A DNA stretch of 64,000 nucleotides from CAYJBH01 sp964369965. Lineage in GTDB: Bacteria > Bacillota > Clostridia > Oscillospirales > Ruminococcaceae. The DNA is taken from assembly GCA_964369965.1 (NCBI GenBank), contig CAYJGF010000012.1, positions 11,418 through 75,417 of the forward strand, in the 5' to 3' direction. The stretch's first letter is position 1; the number at the start of each line of letters is the position of its first letter. The notes under the pieces were generated by a model, which ran no database searches, was not told the origin of the DNA, and saw only the letters and a list, made by a program, of their open reading frames with translations. Shown here piece by piece: positions 26,353 to 34,714 of the stretch. The position numbers and the translations under genes are program-made.

Positions 26353-27192
26353 TTATTCAGCAAAATCGGTCGGGGTTTCGGGGTCGTAGTAGAATGCCGG
26401 GTCGAGACCTTGTGAGGCTATCGCCTCCAACGCCGCCGGGTCGGTCGGGTCAAATCCTTGACCTATAATCATCAGCTCGACGCGTCGATTTTGCGCTCTG
26501 CCCTCCTCGGTCGAGTTGTCCGCTATCGGGTAGTTTTTTCCGTAGCCGATGGCGATGGTCTTTTTCGGGTCAATACCTGCCTCATCAAATGTCGCCGCAA
26601 CAGCGTTTGCACGAGAGGAGGAGAGTTCACGGTCGTTGATGACCGACGGTCCGTCCACCTGCGCGGTGTAGCCGTTAACTCGAATATTTTGCACCTGTGA
26701 GTCCACCGCGACCAGTGCCTCCGCCACCGTTTCCAGTATCGGTATAGCGCTTTCTAACAGCACCGCCCGGTCCGGCTCAAAGAAAATGTTGTCGTTAAAT
26801 CGCACAAAAACCATGTCGTCATGTTGTTCAATGTGCACACTTCCCTCGAGTTCGTTATTTTCGACATATTCCTGTAGATACTCATACAATGCCTCCATGG
26901 TTTGGGGCAGTTGGTTTGAGGTGTCGGGGTTGAGCTGATCATCCTCTGTGATGGTGCCCTCGCCCTGATTTTCACCGAGATCCTCGCCCTCACCCTCGGG
27001 GGTCAAAACCACCTGCGGCGTCTGGTCACTGCGCCTGTTAAAGGACTCCACAATCATTTCGAACTTTTCCACATCGATGGTGGAGGAGGCATAGAGCAGA
27101 ACAAAGAAACACAGTAACAGCGTGACAAGATCAGCATAGGTCGCGAGCCAATCGTCGCCACCACCGCCTCCGCCCTTATTTCTTCTCGCCAT
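26353..27192 (-). CDS. motB: Stator protein MotB
   Basis: Peptidoglycan-anchored half of the stator. The 279-residue protein has a glycine-rich basic N-terminus and one membrane helix containing the proton-binding aspartate (D21, in TYADLVTLL). A linker is followed by an OmpA-like domain (about 140-255) with the NRRVELMI motif that binds peptidoglycan. The aspartate context does not by itself tell proton from sodium use. It follows motA by 40 bases. Confidence 0.94.
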   Translation of the reverse strand: MARRNKGGGGGGDDWLATYADLVTLLLCFFVLLYASSTIDVEKFEMIVESFNRRSDQTPQVVLTPEGEGEDLGENQGEGTITEDDQLNPDTSNQLPQTMEALYEYLQEYVENNELEGSVHIEQHDDMVFVRFNDNIFFEPDRAVLLESAIPILETVAEALVAVDSQVQNIRVNGYTAQVDGPSVINDRELSSSRANAVAATFDEAGIDPKKTIAIGYGKNYPIADNSTEEGRAQNRRVELMIIGQGFDPTDPAALEAIASQGLDPAFYYDPETPTDFAE

Positions 27193-27232
27193 CTTCCGAT
27201 TTCCTCTCTGTGTTTTGGTTTATGTAAATATT

Positions 27233-28060
27233 TTATTCTGCCGGTGCGTCACCGCCGCCGCCTTTTGCCTTTTTACCGCCTTTTTTGCCTGCGGCATTTG
27301 CAGGGAGCAACAGCATCAGTTTTTCACCGATAAATTTCGGGTTTTCACCTGCTTGTATCGATTGCACACCCTCGCAAATTAACATTTTGCAGAGATATTC
27401 CTCCTCATGACGAACAGATAGTTTGGTCGCGAGCGGATTAAAGAAGATATTGGCAATACAGCTACCGTAAAAGGTGGTGAGCATTGCGACCGCCATGTTA
27501 GGTCCGAGGTCGTCGGGGTTGCCGAGGTTTTGCAGCATGTTGACAAGTCCGACCAGTGTACCAATCATACCGAATGCCGGCGCAAATGCCGCGCCTTTTT
27601 CATAAAAAGCCCTATCGCGCGCGTGACGGTCGTCGAGGTATTGCAGTTCACTGTCGAGGAGTTCCTTGACCTTTTCCGGGTCAACGCTGTCGACAACGAG
27701 CATCAGACTGTTTTTCAAAAACGGGTCTTTGGTCTGGTTGAGCTTATCCTCAAGGGACAAAAGACCTTTACTGCGTGCCTCCTTTGCGAAATCCACAATG
27801 CTGTCGATGTACTCCATCGGGTTGTATTTTTGAGGCTTATACATGATTTTAAGATGTTTTGGCACCTTTGCATATACGTTAGCCGGAAAGGACAGCAAAA
27901 GACAGGCGATGGTACCGCCGACGGTAATCGCAATACTGGGGTAGTCCACAAAGTTCAAGACCTTGGTGATATCATAACCCAACGGATCCATTGAAAATCC
28001 TATGCCGAATACAATGAGTGCCGGTGCAAGCAAAGTACCTACAATTGATACAATATCCAT
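27233..28060 (-). CDS. motA: Stator protein MotA
   Basis: A 275-residue ion-channel stator subunit with four membrane segments and a long cytoplasmic loop. The conserved AFGMIGTLVGLVNMLQNL segment and the MAVAMLTTFYG helix are clear. The last 20 residues form a lysine/glycine-rich tail (GKKGGKKAKGGGG) unlike most MotA proteins. In the usual place after flbD and before motB. Confidence 0.95.
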   Translation of the reverse strand: MDIVSIVGTLLAPALIVFGIGFSMDPLGYDITKVLNFVDYPSIAITVGGTIACLLLSFPANVYAKVPKHLKIMYKPQKYNPMEYIDSIVDFAKEARSKGLLSLEDKLNQTKDPFLKNSLMLVVDSVDPEKVKELLDSELQYLDDRHARDRAFYEKGAAFAPAFGMIGTLVGLVNMLQNLGNPDDLGPNMAVAMLTTFYGSCIANIFFNPLATKLSVRHEEEYLCKMLICEGVQSIQAGENPKFIGEKLMLLLPANAAGKKGGKKAKGGGGDAPAE

Positions 28061-28082
28061 AGTTTTTTGTTGTTCCTTTCAG

Positions 28083-28304
28083 TTATATGCTCGATTTCTG
28101 TATAAAATCGCCGGAGATGGAGTCCTTAAATATCTCTTTGCGAAAGTCAATGACCTTTTGGGTTAGCTCTTCCGGCGTTTCTTTCACTATATAGTACTTG
28201 CCGGACAGCATCTTGACCGTAGTGTCCGGTGTGGCGGTGACCAGCTCAATCTGATCGGGGTTTAAAAGGAGAAGTTCATCGTTTTGTTTGGTGAGTGGTA
28301 TCAT
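28083..28304 (-). CDS. flbD: Flagellar FlbD family protein (SwrD-like)
   Basis: A 73-residue protein of the FlbD/SwrD family, found between the hook gene and motA in Firmicutes. MIPLTKQNDELLLLNPDQIE and the KYYIVKETPEEL stretch are typical. Bacillus SwrD raises motor torque; the mechanism is not known. A GC-rich hairpin (28319-28354) lies just upstream of its AAAGGA site. Confidence 0.88.
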   Translation of the reverse strand: MIPLTKQNDELLLLNPDQIELVTATPDTTVKMLSGKYYIVKETPEELTQKVIDFRKEIFKDSISGDFIQKSSI

Positions 28305-28318
28305 GGTTTGTCCTTTTT

Positions 28319-28354
28319 CTGTAGGTGGGCGACCACGCCGGGTCGCCCCTACAG
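28319..28354 (-). repeat. GC-rich hairpin of a dispersed repeat type, before flbD
   Basis: CTGTAGG (28319-28325) pairs with CCTACAG (28348-28354), and the stem continues as GGGCGACC with GGTCGCCC around a short loop. No T run follows on the minus strand; instead AAAAAGGA, the flbD ribosome-binding site, comes next. The GTAGGGGCGACC core recurs at the 3' end of the DD-carboxypeptidase gene and between rplB and rplW, so it looks like an intergenic repeat rather than a terminator. Confidence 0.5.
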
Positions 28355-28371
28355 TTACATTAGTGTACTAT

Positions 28372-30045
28372 CTATCGTTTCAGGTTGACAAGTTCCGTGA
28401 GCATCTCGTCCGAGACGGTGATTATACGGCTGTTCGCCTGAAAACCGCGCTGGGTGACAATCATGTCGGAAAACTCTTTGGAGAGGTCGACGTTGGACAT
28501 TTCCAGCGAGCCTGCCGCGAGCGAGCCGGAGCCGCCCAGCCCTGCGGTGTTAAACTGGGGCTCACCGCTGTTGGAGGTCTGTTGGAAGTAGGTATTGCCG
28601 CTCTGCAACAGTCCCTGCGGATTTGCAAAGGTCGCGATGGATATCTGACCGAGTTGCATGAGACCGAGTATCGGGTGCATACCCTCGATGGTGCCGTCCG
28701 GTCCAATGGAGAGCGCGCTGAGGTCCGCGACCGTCTGGGGTCCACCCTCGGTGCCGCCGGTCAACTGGATGGGTTTGAGCGAGAGACCGAGTGCTGTTGG
28801 GGGGGCGGAGGGGGTGACGGTGGTTGCGGCGAATGGGGTATTGTCAGCGTGTTGTATACTTGTAGCATCCCAATCTGTACCGGTCGCCGGGTCAAACGGG
28901 GTGCCCGCCGGCATACCGAGTGTGCCGAGTTGATCAAATCCCGGGTGGGATATCTGGATGTACTCGTCAGTACCGCCCTTGAGAAGCACCGAGCCGGGCA
29001 GGCTCATGTTGCTGTCGACAGTGCCGGTGTATGCTCCTGCAGCAGTGGTGACCGTGATGGTGAACGCCTGAGTGGTGTTATCATAGGTGATGGTCGGTTG
29101 TGCGGTAATCGCCCCACTGCCGGTAAAGTTGGAGCTGACCGTCTGCACCTGCATACCGCCCACTGCGAAAAGTCCCGATGTCGGCATATTGCTGAACTCG
29201 CCGAGCTTGACCGAGAAGTCACTGCTTGCAATCTCCTCACCGGTCAGACCACCGGCGCCAAACGGATCCGGCACTATGGTGTGGGATACATTGAAAGTTC
29301 CGGCAGGGTGCTCAACGCCGCCGTTTGCCTCGGTTATAGCGTCGTTGATGGCGGTGTTAAGTTCGCCGATATTTGCAAACTCTTGGGTTGCATTCAGCGT
29401 GATAAGCACGCCGGAGGTGGTTATTTCGGCAGATGCCGGCAGACCGCCGGGGAGCTGGTTGGATGAGCTGAAGTTCATGGTGACGTTGCTGTCACTGGTC
29501 GCGTTGGAGGTGGTGAAGGTGAAGGTTTTGCCGTTGATAATCTCCTCCGCTGAGGACGCCGCCGGTGTTACGGTCGGCAGGGTTATCTGGATACGTTCGT
29601 CCGACGGCTCACGACCGAGCGGATCGCCGGAGATGCCGAGCACAAAGTTACCGTTGTTGTCGACAAGGTTGCCTGCCTCGTCAATCTTTAACATACCTGC
29701 TCTGGTATAAAAGGTGTTGCCGTCCGGATCAGACACCATAAAATAGCCCTCGCCGGCGATGGCCATGTCAAGCGAGCTACCGGTCGTGGTAAAGGAGGAT
29801 TGGTTCATGACAAGGTCAATTCCCGACACCTTGACTCCGGAACCTATCGAGCTCGGATTGACACCACCTCGGGTGGCTGTTGCGGCGGACGCGCCGCTGG
29901 TTGATTGATAGTATACATCGCGAAAGGATACGGTAGAACCTTTAAAACCGTAGGTGTTGACGTTAGCGATATTATTACCGATAACATTCATTCGTGTTTG
30001 GTGGGACTGAAGACCTGCCACACCGGAATACATACTTAAAACCAT
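28372..30045 (-). CDS. flgE: Flagellar hook protein FlgE
   Basis: Main hook subunit, 557 residues. The N-terminal axial block (SGVAGLQSHQTRMNVIGNNIANVNTYGFK) and C-terminal block (NVDLSKEFSDMIVTQRGFQANSRIITVSDEML) are both present. The central region is enlarged, with threonine- and glycine-rich stretches, making it longer than the roughly 400-residue Salmonella type but within the range seen in Clostridia. A structured 133-base spacer precedes it. Confidence 0.95.
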   Translation of the reverse strand: MVLSMYSGVAGLQSHQTRMNVIGNNIANVNTYGFKGSTVSFRDVYYQSTSGASAATATRGGVNPSSIGSGVKVSGIDLVMNQSSFTTTGSSLDMAIAGEGYFMVSDPDGNTFYTRAGMLKIDEAGNLVDNNGNFVLGISGDPLGREPSDERIQITLPTVTPAASSAEEIINGKTFTFTTSNATSDSNVTMNFSSSNQLPGGLPASAEITTSGVLITLNATQEFANIGELNTAINDAITEANGGVEHPAGTFNVSHTIVPDPFGAGGLTGEEIASSDFSVKLGEFSNMPTSGLFAVGGMQVQTVSSNFTGSGAITAQPTITYDNTTQAFTITVTTAAGAYTGTVDSNMSLPGSVLLKGGTDEYIQISHPGFDQLGTLGMPAGTPFDPATGTDWDATSIQHADNTPFAATTVTPSAPPTALGLSLKPIQLTGGTEGGPQTVADLSALSIGPDGTIEGMHPILGLMQLGQISIATFANPQGLLQSGNTYFQQTSNSGEPQFNTAGLGGSGSLAAGSLEMSNVDLSKEFSDMIVTQRGFQANSRIITVSDEMLTELVNLKR

Positions 30046-30178
30046 GTGATACTTGTTTTCCTTTCCTTAGTGATATATAATCACTAAACTGCTTACATAG
30101 GCAAGTACCGTCACTATAACTGTCTGCGCGAGACCCGTCAAGCGGTCGGGGTCCCGAAAAGCCTCCGTTAAGGACCGG
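30046..30178 (-). other. Structured leader region ahead of flgE
   Basis: This is one of the longer spacers inside the flagellar run. It holds an 8-base hairpin (TTAGTGAT 30067-30074 with ATCACTAA 30080-30087) just before the flgE ribosome-binding region. It also holds two mutually exclusive helices: GACCC 30132-30136 with GGGTC 30149-30153, or GGTCC 30150-30154 with GGACC 30172-30176. There is no T run after either. It may control hook translation or be a processing site; it matches no riboswitch I recognise. Confidence 0.4.
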
Positions 30179-30553
30179 CTAAACTATAACAGTACCGTCT
30201 ATATTCGTAAAAGCGTTATTCTTCATATCGTCTCCACTGACCGTGGTGACAAGTGCACGATTGTTGAGATTGACGATAAACGCTGTTCTGTCTATCAAAA
30301 TCAAGGGTGCGTGCAATCCCTTTTCCTCCGCTATTTTAACGCCCTCACTCAAACGGTCGATATTCTCGTCCGAGAGGTCGATGTTGCGCTGTTCGACGCG
30401 AGTCTGTGCATGCTTTGTCAAAACAAGGTTACTGCTTTGCATTATCTTGTCTTTGAGCGTATCGCCGAATGAAACATCGCCCACCTTGGCGGTCGTATTG
30501 GCAGAGTTTTTTTGCACCGTCCCTGGTACTATGTGTTTGATATTATCCATCAT
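30179..30553 (-). CDS. TIGR02530 family flagellar operon protein
   Basis: A 124-residue protein with the central motif of the TIGR02530 family (SNLVLTKHAQTRVEQRNIDLS, then DRTAFIVNLNNRALVT). Members are found between flgD and flgE in Firmicutes fla/che operons and have no assigned function. The start at 30553 has GGAG 8 bases ahead. No signal peptide or membrane segment is visible. Confidence 0.82.
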   Translation of the reverse strand: MMDNIKHIVPGTVQKNSANTTAKVGDVSFGDTLKDKIMQSSNLVLTKHAQTRVEQRNIDLSDENIDRLSEGVKIAEEKGLHAPLILIDRTAFIVNLNNRALVTTVSGDDMKNNAFTNIDGTVIV

Positions 30554-30564
30554 ATCAAATACTC

Positions 30565-31308
30565 CTAATTTGCGTCGGTAGTAACCTTTGCCTTTTTGTA
30601 GACCGATTCATTGCCCTCACTGTCGCTCACCAACACATTAATATAGTAGGTGGTGTTCGCCGCAAGCCCTAAAATATGCTCGCTTGTGAGATTTTTGCGG
30701 TCGGTTTCTCCATAGATTGTGCCGTTATTTTTGACCTCGCTCACCGTGTCCATCGCCTCATTCTCCGAGTAGTATACGGTGTAGGTCAGCTCCTCCTGTG
30801 CGGTTATTTCGCTTTGGGGTGGTGTCCAGTCAAAGCTTGTTGTGCCGGATGTGACCGTGCGGCTATATATAGATAGCTCGCTCGCATCAAGCGGTATTTG
30901 TGCCGTTTCGGAGCCGGCGCGCAGTTCCATAATCTGGTTGAGTGCATAAGAGTTGCCGTTGACAAAGACCATGTATTCGTTGTCGTAAAGCGTTATCTTC
31001 TCCACAATGCCGCTGTCCTGCTCAACATTGCCGCCGATGCCGTATTTTGCAACGGTGACCTCCTTGCCGATTAGGTTGGTGGTGTAGGTGTACTGCTGAT
31101 ACTCCGCGAGCTCCTGCATTTGTTGCATGGTCGCAAAGGTCGCCATCTGAGAGAGATACTCCGTATCGTCCACCGGGTTCATAAAGTCCTGATTTGCAAG
31201 CTGTGCCACCATCATGTCCAAAAAGTCCTGTACCTCGACACTCTGGTCGGAGTCGGTCTCGTACACCGCGTTATAGTTTAAACCCTCGTATGGATTAATT
31301 CCATCCAT
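30565..31308 (-). CDS. flgD: Flagellar hook assembly scaffold FlgD
   Basis: Hook-capping protein of 247 residues. The conserved N-terminal segment (VEVQDFLDMMVAQLANQDFMNPVDDTEY) is diagnostic. The C-terminal part contains a fibronectin-III-like fold (about 150-245), which is typical of some Clostridia FlgD proteins. I start it at ATG 31308: the GGAGGAG site overlaps a possible upstream TTG at 31317, which is too close to be used. Confidence 0.92.
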   Translation of the reverse strand: MDGINPYEGLNYNAVYETDSDQSVEVQDFLDMMVAQLANQDFMNPVDDTEYLSQMATFATMQQMQELAEYQQYTYTTNLIGKEVTVAKYGIGGNVEQDSGIVEKITLYDNEYMVFVNGNSYALNQIMELRAGSETAQIPLDASELSIYSRTVTSGTTSFDWTPPQSEITAQEELTYTVYYSENEAMDTVSEVKNNGTIYGETDRKNLTSEHILGLAANTTYYINVLVSDSEGNESVYKKAKVTTDAN

Positions 31309-31340
31309 CTGTCGCAACTCCTCCTTTCCTTTTTATTTCA

Positions 31341-32576
31341 CTAAATTCTTGTGCTGAGTATGCCGTTTGTTAACTGTGCGATAATCTCGTCGCTTGTCAT
31401 CTCGTCAAGGCTGTCGACGTCAATGTTGTAGCCGGTGCCGCTCGCGCCGCGATGCTCCGTGCCGCTTTGCCGGTCAAAGTTGTCGCTCATGTAGTCACTG
31501 CCGGTCTCACTCTCGGTGGTCTGCACCACGATGGTTGGCTCTGACTCGCTCTGGAACGGTCGCAGTGTGGACTGCAAGGTCGCCATCTCGGCATTGAGTA
31601 GCCGTGCCGTCTCGGCTGAGCTTGCGGTGAGCACTAAACTGAGTGTGCCTGCCGTGTCGGTCAACTTAAGAGTAACTTCGCCGAGTCCCTCGGGGTTGAG
31701 CTTTACGGTGAACTCGTTTTTATTTGCGGTGAGCGTCTGCATAGGCTGAAGCAGTTGTGAAGCGATGTTCTTGACCGTCTCGACGTTTGCAGTCTCGGCA
31801 TAAGTAGTGTTCACGCCGTTTGCTGTGGCGCCGTTTGTTGCAAACAAGCTCTGTTGCAGTGCGTTGAGGTCCAGCGGTTGCTCCGTCGTCTCGCCGGTGT
31901 CGGCGGTGTCGGTATTGAGTGTGACCGCGCCGGTCAACTGCATTTTTGCAAGCGCGTCGGTAAAGTTTTCACCGGTGGTATTGACCTGCGGTTGTTCGTT
32001 GCTCACGACCTGACCGTTTAGCAGTGCCAAAAGTTTCGCTATGTCGCTGTCGGTGTTGCCGGTCGTGTTGAACGCTGTCGGTGTCGTGCCATCTTCCTGC
32101 GCAGTGCCGTAGTTCAACAAAAATTGCAGTGTCGATAGCTGTTTGTCCGCCGGCATACCCGCTAAAACATCCGCTAAAACCGCGTTGGTCTCACTCGAGA
32201 AGTTCGGCAATATACCGCCGTTCTCGTTCAGCTGATTTTGCAGGCTTAAAAGACTGTAGTCGGTGGTTATACCGCCAAGTCCCATGAGCATTGCCGTAAG
32301 TGTCGCATCCTGCGAGCTCTCATCGTCGGTAGCGCCCTGTCCCTCGAACAGTTGTAACAATAGGTTGACCAAATCGCCGTTCTCGCCGTTGCTCATTAAG
32401 GTTTGTGCCATGAGCGCCTGCTGTGTCGCTGTGCCGTCGGTTAGCCCCGATTGTGCCAAAAGCCCTTCGATTATCGCACCAAACCCCGTGCCCTGCTCCG
32501 TTGACGACGTGCCCTGTGTGTTTTGTGCGGTAGAGCCGTTTATCCCGAGCATTGAGGTCAGTGCTAAGATATCCAA
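31341..32576 (-). CDS. fliK: Flagellar hook-length control protein FliK
   Basis: Molecular ruler for hook length, 411 residues. The long N-terminal region is rich in Thr, Gln, Asn and Gly and poorly conserved, as in other FliK proteins. The C-terminal Flg_hook domain (about 275-345) contains the recognisable NEFTVKLNPEGLGEVTLKL core, which binds FlhB. The start is TTG at 32576 with GGAGG 7 bases ahead. Confidence 0.9.
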   Translation of the reverse strand: MDILALTSMLGINGSTAQNTQGTSSTEQGTGFGAIIEGLLAQSGLTDGTATQQALMAQTLMSNGENGDLVNLLLQLFEGQGATDDESSQDATLTAMLMGLGGITTDYSLLSLQNQLNENGGILPNFSSETNAVLADVLAGMPADKQLSTLQFLLNYGTAQEDGTTPTAFNTTGNTDSDIAKLLALLNGQVVSNEQPQVNTTGENFTDALAKMQLTGAVTLNTDTADTGETTEQPLDLNALQQSLFATNGATANGVNTTYAETANVETVKNIASQLLQPMQTLTANKNEFTVKLNPEGLGEVTLKLTDTAGTLSLVLTASSAETARLLNAEMATLQSTLRPFQSESEPTIVVQTTESETGSDYMSDNFDRQSGTEHRGASGTGYNIDVDSLDEMTSDEIIAQLTNGILSTRI

Positions 32577-32615
32577 ATATTTTTCCTCCTTTCCTCTAAC
32601 ATTCTACACCCTTGT

Positions 32616-32695
32616 GACGATATAGTTAATATAGGTTAGCTTAGGTTAGTTTGCTTAGGTTAGTTTACTAAGGTTAGTTTACTAACGATATCGTC
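32616..32695. repeat. 14-bp tandem repeats inside an inverted repeat
   Basis: Three tandem 14-base units (TTAGGTTAGTTTGC 32641-32654, TTAGGTTAGTTTAC 32655-32668, TAAGGTTAGTTTAC 32669-32682), preceded by a partial copy at 32631-32640. They are flanked by a 13-base imperfect inverted repeat (GACGATATAGTTA 32616-32628 with TAACGATATCGTC 32683-32695, 12 of 13). It lies between fliJ and fliK and codes for nothing obvious. It could be a protein-binding array or a slippage-prone tract. Confidence 0.8.
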
Positions 32696-32734
32696 GATAT
32701 ATATGCAAACAACCAAACGGTTGTCGGGCTGCAT

Positions 32735-33175
32735 TTAGCCGCGGTTAACAGCACCTACAATAAACTCCTCTATGATGCCGTTTTCCTGTTTTATCACCTC
32801 ATGGTCATACTGTGCACGCTTTTTTTCCTTAAGTTTTTCCAACAACGTGTGGTCCTGATTTGCCTTTATCACCACACCGCGCTGTTTTTGAACCACCTTT
32901 TGTTGTTCGATAAGCTGTGATTTGTATGTTTTTAGTTTTTGTTTAAGCCCCTCGATACTTTGGCTTATCTGCATGACCTCCATTGCGGTTGTCCCTTGCC
33001 CCATCCGCTCTGAAAGCAGAGCCGACTGACGGTCGATATCCCCTTTTGCCCTCTCGATAAAGGCCAATATCTCGTTCTCTTTCGCTATTTCAAAGCCAAG
33101 GGAGTTCTTTTCCAGCTCGAGCACCTGTTCACGATAACCGAGCACCTTGTCAAGAGGAAATTTGAATGTTTTCAT
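32735..33175 (-). CDS. fliJ: Flagellar export chaperone FliJ
   Basis: A 146-residue, almost wholly alpha-helical coiled-coil protein. The N-terminus (MKTFKFPLDKVLGYREQVLE) matches the FliJ family pattern, and the charge-rich body fits the export chaperone/ATPase stalk role alongside FliI. The frame is open to 33202, but the AAAGGA site lies between the two ATGs and the family starts at the second. Confidence 0.88.
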   Translation of the reverse strand: MKTFKFPLDKVLGYREQVLELEKNSLGFEIAKENEILAFIERAKGDIDRQSALLSERMGQGTTAMEVMQISQSIEGLKQKLKTYKSQLIEQQKVVQKQRGVVIKANQDHTLLEKLKEKKRAQYDHEVIKQENGIIEEFIVGAVNRG

Positions 33176-33231
33176 AACGACAAAAAGTTCCTTTATTTGC
33201 ATTAAGACGCAATAAGTCCAATGTTAATTAC

Positions 33232-33260
33232 ATTATACATCAACTTGTTAAAAAAATCTA
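33232..33260 (-). promoter_or_regulatory. Candidate promoter ahead of fliJ
   Basis: On the minus strand, TATAAT (33237-33232) lies 17 bases from a TAGATT hexamer (33260-33255), which is a poor match to TTGACA. The same AGTAGATTT, 16 bases, TATAATG arrangement occurs ahead of the cadherin-like gene (44836-44864). It sits in the 158-base gap between fliI and fliJ and could give the fliJ-fliK-flgD part its own transcription start. Confidence 0.45.
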
Positions 33261-33333
33261 CTACTATTTTACCGTAAGGCGAAAAATGTACATAATAGAC
33301 AATAAATAACTGCAGGTTTGATAGATTAATGCA

Positions 33334-34638
33334 TTATGATATTGACTTTTCCAATTCCTCTAACATTTTTTCAAAGGTTATCTTGTCATTTATCCCCTGT
33401 TTTAGAAAGTCGGTCATCTGTTCGATGTGCCTTATTGCGTTGTCGAGAGCCGGATTTGCGCCGGTTTTATACGCGCCTATCATAACAAGGTCACGGTTTG
33501 CGTTGTAGGTGGACAGCATGTTGCGAAAACGGGACGCCAAATCCTTGTGTCCCCCGTCGGCGACACTGTTCATCAACCTGCTGATACTGCCGAGCACATC
33601 TATCGCCGGATATTGATTTTGTGCCGCAATCTCACGGGAGAGAATTATATGCCCGTCGATAATTCCGCGCACCGTGTCGGATATCGGCTCATTCACGTCG
33701 TCCCCCTCCACCAACACGGTGTATATGCCGGTGATACTGCCGTTCTCAAAGTTGCCGCACCGCTCCAGCAGTTTGGGCATGACGGTATAGAGCGACGGCG
33801 TGTATCCGCGCGCAACCGGTGCCTCACCGATGGATAGTCCTATCTCACGCTGCGCCATGGCATAACGTGTTAAACTGTCCATCATAAGCAGGACATCGTT
33901 CCCCTTGTCCTTGAAATACTCCGCGATGGCTGTCGCGGTGAGGGCGCATTTTGAGCGCATCATGGACGGCTGGTCGGAGGTCGCCACCACCACCACCGAG
34001 CGTGCAAGCCCCTCCTCCCCGAGGTCACGTTTTACAAATTCGACCAGTTCACGACCGCGCTCACCGACCAAGGCTATGACGTTGACATCCGCCACAACAT
34101 TGCGCGCAATCATGCCCATCAGCACACTTTTGCCGACACCACTGCCTGCAAAAATGCCTATCCTTTGACCCTTGCCGACCGTCAAAAACGCATCTATCGC
34201 CTTGACGCCTATCTCGATAACCTCGGTTATGGGGGGGCGCTCCATGGGGTTTGACGGGACACCGCCTATCGAGCGAAAAACAACATTTTCTATTGGCGGA
34301 CCGCCATCGATAGGGTTGCCGAGTGCGTCCACAATGCGCCCTATCAGGCTGTCACCCATGCCGACCTTGAGCTGACCGCCGGTGTTTTTGACGATACTGC
34401 CCTTGCCTATACCCTCTATGTCGGCGAAGGGCATTAAGAGAACTTTGTTCTCCTTAAACCCGACCACCTCGGCGGATATCGGCTTGTCGTTGTCGGACAA
34501 TATCAGCTGACAGACATCACCGATGTTGCCGGGGGGACCGTCCGCCTCTATTGTGGTGCCGATTATCCTCTCGATACGACCGAGTTTTGAATATAGGTCG
34601 CTACTGCCGAGCAGTTTTACAAATGCATTTATGTCCAA
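33334..34638 (-). CDS. fliI: Flagellar export ATPase FliI
   Basis: Energises flagellar protein export. The 434-residue protein is a relative of F1-ATPase beta, with a Walker A loop GSGVGKS (165-171), the Walker B region LLMMDSLTRYAMAQREIGL, and the EPISDTVRGIIDGHI block specific to this class. It follows fliH after a 76-base gap that holds a hairpin. Confidence 0.96.
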   Translation of the reverse strand: MDINAFVKLLGSSDLYSKLGRIERIIGTTIEADGPPGNIGDVCQLILSDNDKPISAEVVGFKENKVLLMPFADIEGIGKGSIVKNTGGQLKVGMGDSLIGRIVDALGNPIDGGPPIENVVFRSIGGVPSNPMERPPITEVIEIGVKAIDAFLTVGKGQRIGIFAGSGVGKSVLMGMIARNVVADVNVIALVGERGRELVEFVKRDLGEEGLARSVVVVATSDQPSMMRSKCALTATAIAEYFKDKGNDVLLMMDSLTRYAMAQREIGLSIGEAPVARGYTPSLYTVMPKLLERCGNFENGSITGIYTVLVEGDDVNEPISDTVRGIIDGHIILSREIAAQNQYPAIDVLGSISRLMNSVADGGHKDLASRFRNMLSTYNANRDLVMIGAYKTGANPALDNAIRHIEQMTDFLKQGINDKITFEKMLEELEKSIS

Positions 34639-34666
34639 ATCGCTGTCATTCCTTTCAGTTTAAATC

Positions 34667-34708
34667 ACACCGCACACCCCCGCGACCTCTCGCCGGAATG
34701 TGCGGTGT
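34667..34708 (-). other. Stem-loop between fliH and fliI
   Basis: A perfect 10-base stem (ACACCGCACA 34667-34676 with TGTGCGGTGT 34699-34708) and a 22-base GC-rich loop, between the fliH stop and the fliI start. No T run follows on the minus strand, so it is more likely an mRNA processing or stability element, or a repeat remnant, than a terminator. Confidence 0.5.
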
Positions 34709-34714
34709 TGCCAT

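Noticed and set aside
28288..29466. A 392-codon open frame antisense to flgE
   Set aside because: It lies wholly within the strongly supported flgE gene on the other strand, has no recognisable domain and is explained by the codon pattern of flgE.
30046..30178. c-di-GMP (GEMM) riboswitch before flgE
   Set aside because: The conserved GEMM core motifs are absent on the minus strand; only general stem-loops can be drawn.
32631..32690. CRISPR array
   Set aside because: The units are directly adjacent 14-mers without spacers, and no cas genes are present.
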